From NCBI GenBank assembly GCA_001873995.1, contig MNVR01000029.1:1-47382 (forward strand): a stretch of DNA of 47,382 nucleotides. The letters are read 5' to 3'. Of the stretch, positions 1 to 7,330 are shown one piece after another (position 1 is the first letter of the stretch; every line of letters begins with the position of its first letter). The position numbers and the translations under genes are program-made. The notes under the pieces are model-generated. The model saw only the letters and a program-made list of their open reading frames with translations, was not told the DNA's origin and did no database searches. This stretch comes from Candidatus Phelpsiimicrobium noxiivivens. GTDB taxonomy: Bacteria > Omnitrophota > Gorgyraeia > Velamenicoccales > Velamenicoccaceae.

Positions 1-352
1 TCTCCTGCGCGAGCATAATATCTTTCTGTTTTAGCTCATCCCTGACGCCCGAGAAATCTTCTTTTAATCTTTCAAGCTGTTTTAATTTAGCCGTTAGCTC
101 AGAGTTATCTTTTTTAAAAACAGAGGATTCATCCCTGGCTTTAAAGAATTCATCTTCCAGCCTCTGGCGATCATCCATCATCTTTTTCATCTCAACGTCT
201 TTACGGCCCATCTCAGCCTCAATGTCCGCGATATGCCTCACTTTAGCATCTTCAACATCTTTCTGCTGTTTTGAGTCAGCAGTAGTAAATTTAAAAATAA
301 AACCCACTAAAACCAAAAATCCCAACAATAACAAAATAATCAATATTTCCAT
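1..352 (-). CDS. Membrane-anchored coiled-coil protein, N-terminal part (runs off window)
   Basis: This reverse-strand frame is open from an ATG at 352 to the window edge (at least 117 codons), so the C-terminal part is missing. The start follows a GGGGGA Shine-Dalgarno-like run about six bases upstream. Residues 2 to about 20 (EILIILLLLGFLVLVGFIF) form one hydrophobic membrane segment. The rest is strongly charged, rich in Lys, Glu, Asp and Gln with heptad-like Leu/Met/Ile spacing, as in a long coiled coil. I recognise no family or catalytic motif. The design (single N-terminal anchor plus cytoplasmic or periplasmic coiled coil) fits a structural or scaffold protein, but this is inference. 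A 50-bp hairpin repeat separates it from panE. Confidence 0.7.
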   Translation of the reverse strand, partial: MEILIILLLLGFLVLVGFIFKFTTADSKQQKDVEDAKVRHIADIEAEMGRKDVEMKKMMDDRQRLEDEFFKARDESSVFKKDNSELTAKLKQLERLKEDFSGVRDELKQKDIMLAQE

Positions 353-363
353 ATATTTCCCCC

Positions 364-413
364 GTTAGACCCTGCCCATAATGGAATGGGGCAGGTCTAC
401 ACTTTCTGTGTTA
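364..413 (-). repeat. Dispersed hairpin module, copy A
   Basis: This 50-bp element sits between the panE stop and the next start codon, ending 11 bases before that ATG. It matches 45 of 50 bases of the element at 19332-19381. It folds into an 11-12 bp stem (bases 3-14 against 26-36 of the element) with one bulged C and an 11-base loop. The two copies differ by a compensatory T-A to G-C change within the stem, and similarity continues to the start codon downstream. No strong U-tract follows, so a simple terminator is not obvious. Confidence 0.75.
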
Positions 414-414
414 A

Positions 415-1344
415 TCATGCGGCTTGATGAGCGTAGCTTGACTCAATAGTCTTTACCAGGTCCATGAGAAGCGTGTTGACCGGCGTCTTCACGCCAAGGT
501 TATCTCCCTGCCTAACGATTGCGCCGTTGAGAAAATCAATCTCAGTTTTCTTTTTATTCAGGACATCCTGAAGCATACTTGATAAATTGTTTTCCGTAGC
601 CTCACAAAGAGATTCAGCCTTGGCCAGAGCATCGTCATAAATAAGCTTGACCCGTTTTCTTTTGGCCACTTTGACAGCCTCAGTAATAGCCTCTCTTAAT
701 ATTTTATGAGTCCCTTCAAATTGGACAAGCCTTCCGTTACTAAGACGCGTGATAGCGGAAAGCGCGTTTATACCAACGTTTAAGACCAACTTTGACCATA
801 AAATGCTTTTGACATCCTTTGAGGCTTTTATCATTAGCTTAGATCTTAAAAATAGTTCCCGCAGGTCTTTTAATTCAACGCCCGTAGCGCCGTCAAGCCT
901 GCCAATAATTGTATCACCTTCACCGGCGTGCTTAACCAAGCCTTCTTTAAGCAAAGTAGCACCCATGTTAGTCACGCACGCCAATACCTTTCTTGAACCT
1001 AATTTCTCCGACAATAATTCTATGTTACCTACGCCGTTCTGAAGCGAAACAACAAACGCTGAGGCGGATACATGATCAGAAATATTTTTTATGACGTTCT
1101 TAGTATCGTAGGATTTTACGCATATGAACCAAAAATCGCTGTCCGATACTTCTTTAGGGTCACTTGTGACTTTTGGATCAGCGATATTTAAAGTCGTTAA
1201 ACCTTCTATCTTTATACCATTCTTCTTAAGGCGCGACGCGCGCTGGGCATCTTTGTCTAAGATCCAGATATCTTCCTTAGACCTTGAGAATAAACCAGCG
1301 AACAATAATCCTATAGCGCCAGGCCCTACGATAACAATTTTCAT
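415..1344 (-). CDS. panE: 2-dehydropantoate 2-reductase (ketopantoate reductase)
   Basis: PanE reduces 2-dehydropantoate to pantoate with NADPH in the cytoplasm, a step in vitamin B5 and CoA synthesis. The 309-residue protein has the family length. It starts with a Rossmann dinucleotide-binding motif (MKIVIVGPGAIGLLFAG), continues with the conserved SLQNGVGN segment near residue 100, and has the C-terminal helical domain (LWSKLVLNVGINALSAI near residue 185, then TEIDFLNGAIV) that binds substrate and carries the catalytic Lys and Glu/Asp region. It ends with TGA. coaX and a stand-alone coaB elsewhere in the window belong to the same pathway. It is preceded by a large inverted-repeat region rather than by a gene in close contact, so it may have its own promoter, which I could not define. 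Confidence 0.9.
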   Translation of the reverse strand: MKIVIVGPGAIGLLFAGLFSRSKEDIWILDKDAQRASRLKKNGIKIEGLTTLNIADPKVTSDPKEVSDSDFWFICVKSYDTKNVIKNISDHVSASAFVVSLQNGVGNIELLSEKLGSRKVLACVTNMGATLLKEGLVKHAGEGDTIIGRLDGATGVELKDLRELFLRSKLMIKASKDVKSILWSKLVLNVGINALSAITRLSNGRLVQFEGTHKILREAITEAVKVAKRKRVKLIYDDALAKAESLCEATENNLSSMLQDVLNKKKTEIDFLNGAIVRQGDNLGVKTPVNTLLMDLVKTIESSYAHQAA

Positions 1345-1370
1345 AAATTTATCCTAAAAATATTATTGTG

Positions 1371-1558
1371 ATAAGGCTTTGATCATGTTATTCAGTAGCA
1401 TAAAGAGGCATGTTATGAGTGAAAAGTTTTTGAAAAAATCTTTGGCAAAAACTGTTTAAAGCCCGCCAACGCCCTAATGGCGGGCGAGTTGTTTTTGCCT
1501 TTTTTTGATAACTTTTTACGAATGCCGAAGCGAATGAATAACATGATAAAAACCTTAT
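1371..1558. repeat. Large imperfect inverted repeat, MITE-like or hairpin element
   Basis: The 241-bp gap between recO and panE is mostly one imperfect palindrome of about 188 bp. Nested pairs are ATAAGG/CCTTAT at the ends, TCATGTTATTCA (1383-1394) with its perfect complement at 1535-1546, GGCAAAAAC (1444-1452) with GTTTTTGCC (1491-1499), and the GC-rich core GCCCGCCA (1461-1468) with TGGCGGGC (1478-1485). I see no ORF in it and no clear target-site duplication. It could be a non-autonomous element or a long structured RNA. It would also act as a barrier between recO and panE transcription. Confidence 0.7.
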
Positions 1559-1585
1559 ACGACTATCAATATATCACAGATAAAA

Positions 1586-2329
1586 TCACAAATCAAGAAG
1601 CTCATGGACTAACGGCGCGGTCTTTAATGACCTTCCAAGGTGATACTGGATAAAACAATTGAGGATATTATCAAGTTGTCTTGCGACCATTGGCAGCATG
1701 GTCAAGCGCATGCATTTTTGCCAGGCTGACTTCTCAATATAAAGAATACTGGCTATGGCCCCCGCTAATATCTGCTCGGCGCGGGGATCGTGAAAAAGGC
1801 ATTTTGAACAAAGGAGCCCGCCTTTTGAATGGCTGAAAAAACCCTTAGATGATAACTTAGCGTCGCAAAGAACGCATGAATCAAAATGTGGCTTAAAACC
1901 TGAAAGCGCGAGCATCTTTATTTCAAAGATGGGCCGAGTATCCTGGTTATTAACTTTGAGAGAATTGAGAAAATCAAAAATGAGAGAAAAAACTTGTGTT
2001 TGCGCGTCTTCCAAAGGCATAACGAGGTCAACAAGCTCTGATACAAAGCTTGAAAAACCAAATGCCTTAAGATTCCCCCTGTTCAACGCGAAATCATCGA
2101 TCAAATCGCATTGGCTGACAAGATGTATTTCAGAGGCCCTTTTTTTATAGAAGACGATATGATTTAAAGACAATAGCGGAAGAGTTGAATAAAATTTCTT
2201 AGGGTCGCTTCTGATACCCTTAAGCACGCCCTTGACCTTGCCAAAATCCCTTGTAAAAAAAACGGCTATTTTGCTGGTCTCACGAAAGTCGTATGATCTT
2301 AAGACAAAGGCCGGAGTAGACAGGATCAT
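1586..2329 (-). CDS. recO: DNA repair protein RecO
   Basis: RecO binds single-stranded DNA and SSB and, with RecR, loads RecA at gaps in the RecFOR pathway. The 247-residue protein has the family size. The N-terminal OB fold begins with ILSTPAFVLRSYDFRETSKI and continues through the GVLKGIRS stretch that is typical of RecO. The C-terminal helical domain carries a zinc-finger-like pair of CxxC motifs, CVLC and CSKC, around residues 152 to 178. It follows ybeY in transcription after a gap holding heptamer repeats. phoH-HD hydrolase-ybeY-recO is a common bacterial order; era, which is often between ybeY and recO, is absent here. The gene ends with TGA. Confidence 0.88.
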   Translation of the reverse strand: MILSTPAFVLRSYDFRETSKIAVFFTRDFGKVKGVLKGIRSDPKKFYSTLPLLSLNHIVFYKKRASEIHLVSQCDLIDDFALNRGNLKAFGFSSFVSELVDLVMPLEDAQTQVFSLIFDFLNSLKVNNQDTRPIFEIKMLALSGFKPHFDSCVLCDAKLSSKGFFSHSKGGLLCSKCLFHDPRAEQILAGAIASILYIEKSAWQKCMRLTMLPMVARQLDNILNCFIQYHLGRSLKTAPLVHELLDL

Positions 2330-2354
2330 AATTAATTCAATTAAAATGTTTGTG

Positions 2355-2422
2355 CACCAGTCTCCAGTGACCCAGCATCCGAAATAAAAATTTTACTGGT
2401 GTTCTTGTGAACTGGGACTCTG
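2355..2422. repeat. Degenerate 7-bp-period repeat at the ybeY 3' end
   Basis: Two runs of degenerate heptamers lie here: CACCAGT, CTCCAGT, GACCCAG, CATCCGA (2355-2382) and ACTGGTG, TTCTTGT, GAACTGG, GACTCTG (2395-2422). The first and second runs are roughly inverted to each other (CACCAGT pairs with ACTGGTG). The second run encodes the last residues of YbeY, VSQSPSSQEHQ, which extend beyond the usual end of that family. The array may therefore have expanded into the coding region. Confidence 0.6.
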
Positions 2423-2908
2423 GGAAACCGAATGCATTCTTAACTTATTCATCAGTTCTTCCTGCCTCTTCCACATCTTCTTTTTCTTATTGGCAGTCGT
2501 ATCATCATAACCTGTCAAATGAAGGATGCCGTGGACTAAGTATCTCGTCAATTCCTCCTTAAGGGTAAGGCTTAATGACTTTGAGGCCCTTACCGCCGAA
2601 TCCACAGAGACCGCGATATCGCCGAATAAAATACCGTTTTTGATATCGCTGGACAGATCAAAAGACAGGACATCAGTAGGCATATCACTTTTTTTGAATT
2701 TTTTATTCAACCGCCTAAGAAAATGATCAGACGCTAAAACAAGGGTCAATTGGGCGCTTGATACCTTTTCTTGCTTAAGGACAAAGCGGCTCACTCTTTT
2801 CAATTCAATAAGAGACAACGGAATGCCGGGATGAAGTTTTACGGCCTCTACGTTTATCGGCGGGTTGTTTTTAACTGCTCTCACCTTTGTTGTGCTCCGG
2901 ATAGTCAA
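2393..2908 (-). CDS. ybeY: Endoribonuclease YbeY (16S rRNA maturation)
   Basis: YbeY is a metal-dependent single-strand endoribonuclease acting in 16S rRNA 3'-end maturation and ribosome quality control. The protein (171 residues) contains the family core LNKKFKKSDMPTDVLSFDL and the metal motif HGILHLTGYDD. In most homologues the motif is HGxLHLxGYDH; here the third zinc ligand position is Asp rather than His. The last ten or so residues (SQSPSSQEHQ) look like an extension from degenerate heptamer repeats. The start overlaps the end of the upstream HD-hydrolase gene by 38 bases, indicating translational coupling. A GTG 24 bases downstream (2884) is an alternative start. Confidence 0.88.
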   Translation of the reverse strand: MTIRSTTKVRAVKNNPPINVEAVKLHPGIPLSLIELKRVSRFVLKQEKVSSAQLTLVLASDHFLRRLNKKFKKSDMPTDVLSFDLSSDIKNGILFGDIAVSVDSAVRASKSLSLTLKEELTRYLVHGILHLTGYDDTTANKKKKMWKRQEELMNKLRMHSVSQSPSSQEHQ

Positions 2909-4217
2909 TTCGCGAATGGTAAAAACCTACCAGGATATGGATAAAGGTCGTTGAGATCTTTTCAAGATCACGAAGTGTTAAGTCACAGGCGTCAAGCTGG
3001 CCGTCAATAAATTTATTATTGATTATCCGGCGCACCATATCAGAGATCCTCTCCGCCGTAGGCTCATCCAAAGCCCTGCATGCGGCCTCAACTGAATCAG
3101 CCAAAAGCACGATGGCTGTCTCTTTAGTCTGCGGCTTTGGGCCCGGATAACGAAATACCTCTTCGTGCACATCTTTAGCGTCATCAGTCTGCTCTAACGC
3201 CCTGCGGTAGAAAAAATAGACTAAGCTTGTCCCGTGATGCTGAGTGATAAAATCCATTATGGCATCATTAAGCCTGTTATTTTTGGCGAGTTCAACCCCC
3301 ATCTTGACGTGGTCCATTATGATTAATTTGCTCATTGAGGCGCTTAAATTATCATGTTTACTTGAATACTTATCCTGATTCTCACTGAAATATTCCGGCT
3401 TGTCTAACTTTCCTATATCATGGTAATAAGCGCCTACCCGAGACAATAGAGAATTGGCGCCTACAACTTCGCTTGCTATCTCGGCAAGATTGCCGACCAT
3501 AAGGCTATGGTGATAAGTGCCCGGCGCTTCAAGTACAAGGCGTTTAAGCAAAGGATGATTGAAATCAGCAAGTTCTAAAAGACTGATATTTGTGACAACT
3601 TTGAACAAAAATTCAAAGACCGGAAGTAAACCGGCCACTAGAAAAGCCGAAATAATACCGTTTATAAAAGGAAACATGAAGAACGATTGATAATACCCAA
3701 AATGGTACACGGTCCATACAAAAAACATTTGTGCCACACCTACAAAAAAACCGGCAGTTATTATCTTAGAGCGCCTGCGCGCCTGCCAAACGAACAATGA
3801 AGCGACAACGCCTCCTATCATAAGTAACGTCACCAGAAACAGGCTGCCGCCATATATCATGCCAACGAAAATGCTTAAAGCTACGCTAAAAATAAAAGAA
3901 AGTTCAAGATCACGGTAAAGCAAGGTGACTAACATGGCAAATGCCGCCAAAGGGAAAAAATACGGAGAGAATTTTGTGTGCTCTTTTAAAAAATAAGCGA
4001 CAGACACAGCCAAAAGAAATAAAAAACCAAGATTTAAAAAATTATACTTTTTTTCCTCAGATCTTAAAGACAAGATCTTAAGATAGGCCGCGAATGTAAA
4101 AAATACAAAAATAGCTATAAAAGAAATATGGGCGGCTGAGGCGACAAGCAGCAAAATAACAGCCCCGGCCCAATATAGCAGAATATCTTTAAGCGTTATG
4201 CTGCTGTGCTTTTTCAT
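2871..4217 (-). CDS. Short membrane HD-domain phosphohydrolase, PgpH/YqfF-like
   Basis: This resembles the 7TM-HD family of cyclic-di-AMP phosphodiesterases (PgpH). The N-terminal half is a chain of about seven or eight hydrophobic segments. The C-terminal half is an HD domain with [25 protein letters not shown] (the HD doublet), ITQHHGTSL and the distal [11 protein letters not shown] segment, all expected for metal-dependent phosphodiesterases of this type. At 448 residues it is much shorter than full PgpH (about 700) and lacks the large extracytoplasmic 7TMR-HDED domain. I chose the ATG at 4217 ([12 protein letters not shown]); a GTG at 4265 is in frame but would overlap phoH by 77 bases. 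It lies between phoH and ybeY, the usual place. Substrate identity is inferred from the family. Confidence 0.82.
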   Translation of the reverse strand: MKKHSSITLKDILLYWAGAVILLLVASAAHISFIAIFVFFTFAAYLKILSLRSEEKKYNFLNLGFLFLLAVSVAYFLKEHTKFSPYFFPLAAFAMLVTLLYRDLELSFIFSVALSIFVGMIYGGSLFLVTLLMIGGVVASLFVWQARRRSKIITAGFFVGVAQMFFVWTVYHFGYYQSFFMFPFINGIISAFLVAGLLPVFEFLFKVVTNISLLELADFNHPLLKRLVLEAPGTYHHSLMVGNLAEIASEVVGANSLLSRVGAYYHDIGKLDKPEYFSENQDKYSSKHDNLSASMSKLIIMDHVKMGVELAKNNRLNDAIMDFITQHHGTSLVYFFYRRALEQTDDAKDVHEEVFRYPGPKPQTKETAIVLLADSVEAACRALDEPTAERISDMVRRIINNKFIDGQLDACDLTLRDLEKISTTFIHILVGFYHSRIDYPEHNKGESS

Positions 4218-5157
4218 AAGCTTCAATAATACGCTGAACAAGTTCGTGCCTGACCACATCAGCACCCGTAAGATAAGCTACCTTGATACCGTCAATAGTA
4301 GAAAGGAGTTCCTGAGCCTGAATAAGCCCTAAGGGTTTACCCCCGGGCAAGTCGCTTTGTGTCATATCTCCGGTGATAACGGCCTTTGAATAAAAGCCTA
4401 ACCTCGTCAAAAACATTTTGAGCTGTTCGGGAGTACAATTCTGCGCTTCGTCAAGTATGATAAAAGCGTCATTCAACGTTCGGCCGCGCATATAGGCCAA
4501 AGGGGCCACTTCAATAATACCCATCTCTATGAATTTTTCTATTTTTTCAGCTTCCATCATATCATATAAGGCGTCATACAAAGGCCTTAGATAAGGAGAT
4601 AGTTTCTCATTAAGATCGCCCGGTAAAAACCCAAGGCTTTCTCCGGCCTCAATAGCCGGCCTGGTCAAAATTATCCTCCGGACCCTGCCTGAGAGAAGCG
4701 CGGAAACAGCCATAGCCATCGCCAAATAAGTCTTACCTGTTCCAGCGGGGCCTATCCCAAAAACTATGTCATATTTCTTGATAGCCTCAACATATTCGTT
4801 CTGGCCCTTGGTCTTGGGTGTTGCTACTTTATCCTTCCTTGAGGCATCTAAAGGTTCAAAATTAAACTTATGTTCCATACTGATCTTTTCTTTTTTCCCA
4901 GCTCGCGCTGATACCAACATCATATCCAGATCCTTGCGGCCAGGATTTCTATTAGTCCTGATCAGGTGAAGAAAATTCTCAATAACATAGACCGATGTTT
5001 CCAACTTTCCCTTATTTGAAGCGCTTATCCTCAGGCCTTCCGAACGAGATGATATCTTAACGTCAAATTCCTGCTCAACAAGCCTCGCGTTTTCGTCATG
5101 CGGGCCGAAAAAGATCTGAGCCTCACCCTGATTTTCCAAATGTATTATTCGAAACAT
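4189..5157 (-). CDS. phoH: PhoH-like ATPase
   Basis: PhoH family P-loop ATPases are cytoplasmic and are linked to RNA metabolism through their constant neighbourhood with YbeY. The protein has 322 residues, the normal size. An N-terminal KH-like region (residues about 1 to 100) precedes a Walker A motif [13 protein letters not shown] near residue 137, the conserved [18 protein letters not shown] segment, and a Walker B region [14 protein letters not shown]. The sequence GDMTQSDLP near the C terminus is also a PhoH hallmark. The start ATG at 5157 fits the usual N terminus. Its end overlaps the start of the downstream HD hydrolase. Confidence 0.93.
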   Translation of the reverse strand: MFRIIHLENQGEAQIFFGPHDENARLVEQEFDVKISSRSEGLRISASNKGKLETSVYVIENFLHLIRTNRNPGRKDLDMMLVSARAGKKEKISMEHKFNFEPLDASRKDKVATPKTKGQNEYVEAIKKYDIVFGIGPAGTGKTYLAMAMAVSALLSGRVRRIILTRPAIEAGESLGFLPGDLNEKLSPYLRPLYDALYDMMEAEKIEKFIEMGIIEVAPLAYMRGRTLNDAFIILDEAQNCTPEQLKMFLTRLGFYSKAVITGDMTQSDLPGGKPLGLIQAQELLSTIDGIKVAYLTGADVVRHELVQRIIEAYEKAQQHNA

Positions 5158-5171
5158 TGAACCCCTTTGTG

Positions 5172-5287
5172 TGCGCCCTGCGGCATAGCCGCCAGGCGCA
5201 TCCAGTGAAATCCCACGGAGCGTATTAAAATTGTCTGCCCGGATACACCGGGCGAGAGAATTTTAACACATTTTGCGACGCGGGATT
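5172..5287. other. Two hairpins in the LysM gene-phoH gap
   Basis: The 128-bp gap holds two stem-loops. The first pairs 5172-5184 with 5188-5200 (11 of 13 bases pair). The second is nested: GCCCGG/CCGGGC (5237-5242 with 5248-5253), flanked by TTAAAATT/AATTTTAA (5225-5232 with 5259-5266), flanked in turn by AATCCC/GGGATT (5209-5214 with 5282-5287). The outermost pair overlaps the stop codon of the LysM gene. It could work as a terminator or an mRNA-end stabiliser, but no clean U-tract follows. Confidence 0.5.
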
Positions 5288-5810
5288 ACTTCTCCGGTAT
5301 CTTTAATACCTGCCCAGCATATATCCTGTCTGGAGTTTTAAGCTGGCCCGCGTTAGCATCAAATATTTTCTTCCAATTCTTTGATGTGCCGTAAACCTTC
5401 AAAGATATATTCTGCAAAGTATCATTGTTCTGAACCGTATATGAAGAAACGGATGGCGCCGCTGAAGGAGCCAAGATCTCAGGCGCGTTGGTTACTTCTT
5501 CCAATGGTTCACTGGCAGGTTCCTGGACAGTTTCAACAGCCATATCTTGTTGTTTAGACGCGCTGGCCTTATTTTTCTTAGCAGCGCGTCCGAACTCTAC
5601 TTCTGTTACATAAGTCTTACGGGTCAGACGGCGTTGGCCTGCAGAACCAACCTCATTGCCGCCTCTTGAAAGCGCTCCCTGATTGCCTGTACCTAGATCC
5701 TGGTCAACACGGTCTTTTACAACGGTATAGGCCCTGACCTTAACACAGCCTGGTAAAAAATAAAACATAGCTAAAGCCAGGGCGACGCACAAAAATGTTC
5801 TTAACTTCAT
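5286..5810 (-). CDS. LysM-domain lipoprotein
   Basis: This 174-residue protein begins with a lipoprotein signal peptide: a basic start (MKLR), a hydrophobic stretch and a lipobox ending FLPGC, so Cys22 is the predicted lipidated residue. A low-complexity, Pro/Glu/Ala/Ser-rich linker (residues about 40 to 120) follows. Residues about 123 to 172 form a LysM domain (SYTVQNNDTLQNISLKVYG, then a KIFDANAG segment and YAGQVLKIP), which binds peptidoglycan. It is probably an envelope protein held to the outer membrane, with its LysM touching the cell wall; no enzymatic domain is present. A good sigma70 promoter and an AAGGAGG Shine-Dalgarno sequence lie directly upstream, so it appears to start its own transcript. 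Confidence 0.87.
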   Translation of the reverse strand: MKLRTFLCVALALAMFYFLPGCVKVRAYTVVKDRVDQDLGTGNQGALSRGGNEVGSAGQRRLTRKTYVTEVEFGRAAKKNKASASKQQDMAVETVQEPASEPLEEVTNAPEILAPSAAPSVSSYTVQNNDTLQNISLKVYGTSKNWKKIFDANAGQLKTPDRIYAGQVLKIPEK

Positions 5811-5825
5811 GCTGTTCCTCCTTGA

Positions 5826-5836
5826 TTTTGTATATT
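5826..5836 (-). promoter_or_regulatory. Shared leader motif AATATACAAAA, copy 1
   Basis: The reverse-strand motif AATATACAAAA is followed after two bases by AAGGAGG and the start of the LysM lipoprotein gene. The same 11 bases with the same spacing to AAGG recur before groEL (17983-17993) and before a receiver gene (38158-38168). Here it overlaps the -10 box. Confidence 0.45.
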
Positions 5837-5863
5837 ATAGGTATTGATCCTCTGCAAAATCAA
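5834..5863 (-). promoter_or_regulatory. Sigma70-type promoter of the LysM lipoprotein gene
   Basis: On the minus strand, TTGATT (5863-5858) and a consensus TATAAT (5839-5834) are separated by 18 bases. The expected start point lies roughly 15 to 20 bases before the ATG at 5810, leaving room for the AAGGAGG ribosome site. Confidence 0.6.
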
Positions 5864-5874
5864 CTCCGAAGTTT

Positions 5875-5906
5875 GCTTCAAAATTATCGCAAGAAAATTT
5901 TGAAGC
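5875..5906 (-). terminator. AT-rich hairpin downstream of aspS
   Basis: GCTTCAAAATT (5875-5885) pairs perfectly with 5896-5906 around a ten-base loop, and GTTTG/CAAAC extends the stem after a bulge. It lies about 40 bases past the aspS stop and before the next promoter, so it may end or protect the hisS-aspS transcript. The stem is AT-rich and lacks a clear U-tract, so the terminator call is weak. Confidence 0.35.
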
Positions 5907-5944
5907 GATCAAACAAGGAGAAAACTGGCCATTAGGATCCTTCA

Positions 5945-7330
5945 TTATATCTTTATATGCAATTCTTTTAATTGTTTATCCAAAACAACGGACGGCGCGT
6001 CAGTAAGAGGACAGACAGCCTTCTGATTTTTCGGAAAAGCAATAATGTCCCTGATGCTTTCTGTGCCGAACAAAATAGATAATAGCCTATCAAGGCCAAA
6101 GGCAATGCCGCCATGCGGAGGGGCGCCGTATTTGAATGCCTGAAGAAGAAAACCAAACCTGGACTGGATCTCTTCTTCGCTTATGCGCAATATCTGAAAT
6201 ATCTTATGCTGAATATTCTGATCATGTATCCTTATTGAACCGCTGGCGATCTCGTTACCGTTCAATACAAGGTCATAAGAACGAGAGCGTATTTGACTTA
6301 GATCCTCACCATCCAGAGAATCCAGGTCTGCCTTATGGGGCGAAGTAAACGGATGATGTTCACTGTCCCAGCGCTTTTCATCAGTATCGTACTTAAATAA
6401 AGGAAAATCAATTACCCAAAGAAACGCGAATTCGTTTGGGTCGTTCTTATCGGCCCTTATGTCAGGCTTATCATTACCATACGCAGCCATGGCTTCCTTA
6501 TAACTTATCCTCCTAAAAGGAGCCTTAATATCAATACCCTTCAGGTCTTTTAAGATCTTCACGAACAACTGCTCGGATATAGCAAAGATATCCTCTTCAT
6601 CAATGAAAGACATCTCCATATCAAGCTGAGTGAATTCCGGCTGACGGTCAGCGCGAAGGTCTTCATCCCTGAAGCATTTAGCTATCTGAAAATACTTGTC
6701 AAAACCTGATACCATCAAGAGCTGCTTAAATAACTGCGGCGACTGAGGCAAAGCAAAGAACTTACCCTGATTAACGCGCGAAGGCACCAGATAATCACGC
6801 GCCCCTTCCGGGGTAGACTTTGTCAGGATAGGCGTATCTACCTCAATAAAACCGCCAACTTCAAGAAAATTACGGATAAGATGATTTAACTGATGCCTCG
6901 TCTTTAAATAATTGAACATCTTCGGCCGCCTTAGGTCAAGATACCTGAATGGCAGCCTGATATCCTCGGAAAGTACTAGGTCATCCTCTATCTCAAAAGG
7001 CGGATTTAGAGATGGATTTAAGATCTCAAGCTCCTTAGCTATCAATTCTACTTCACCTGTAGAGGTCTTGGGATTTATATTGTTCTTTGGCCTCTCATTC
7101 ACCAGGCCTTTCAGGCGTATGACAAATTCAGCGCGAAGGCCAGTGGCTATTCTGTGGGCGTCAGGCGAATCTTTAGGGCTGAACATTACCTGCGTATAAC
7201 CGTATCTGTCGCGGATATCAATGAATATCAACTTACCATGGTCCCTGCGATGATGAACCCAGCCGCAGAGGATCACTTCTTTTCCAGCATGAGTTTTATT
7301 TAATTCACCGCATGTATGAGTTCTTAACAT
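5945..7330 (-). CDS. aspS: Aspartyl-tRNA synthetase, short form without GAD insertion
   Basis: AspRS charges tRNA-Asp (and possibly tRNA-Asn) with aspartate. The N-terminal OB fold for anticodon binding is clear (VILCGWVHHRRDHGKLIFIDI), and the class II motifs are present: motif 2 (FRDEDLRADRQPEFTQLD) and motif 3 (GIAFGLDRLLSILFG). Bacterial AspRS proteins are usually about 580 to 600 residues with a GAD domain inserted in the catalytic core. Here the sequence goes from YGNDKPDIR through about six residues to FAFLWVIDFPLF, so the roughly 120-residue GAD domain is missing and the total is 461 residues. His31 (RRDHG) is the residue type found in non-discriminating AspRS. It overlaps hisS by seven bases, a common gene pair. 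Confidence 0.93.
   Translation of the reverse strand: MLRTHTCGELNKTHAGKEVILCGWVHHRRDHGKLIFIDIRDRYGYTQVMFSPKDSPDAHRIATGLRAEFVIRLKGLVNERPKNNINPKTSTGEVELIAKELEILNPSLNPPFEIEDDLVLSEDIRLPFRYLDLRRPKMFNYLKTRHQLNHLIRNFLEVGGFIEVDTPILTKSTPEGARDYLVPSRVNQGKFFALPQSPQLFKQLLMVSGFDKYFQIAKCFRDEDLRADRQPEFTQLDMEMSFIDEEDIFAISEQLFVKILKDLKGIDIKAPFRRISYKEAMAAYGNDKPDIRADKNDPNEFAFLWVIDFPLFKYDTDEKRWDSEHHPFTSPHKADLDSLDGEDLSQIRSRSYDLVLNGNEIASGSIRIHDQNIQHKIFQILRISEEEIQSRFGFLLQAFKYGAPPHGGIAFGLDRLLSILFGTESIRDIIAFPKNQKAVCPLTDAPSVVLDKQLKELHIKI

Noticed and set aside
4218-4265. Longer N terminus of the HD hydrolase from GTG at 4265
   Set aside because: It would overlap phoH by 77 bases and adds residues not expected before the first membrane segment; ATG at 4217 is preferred.
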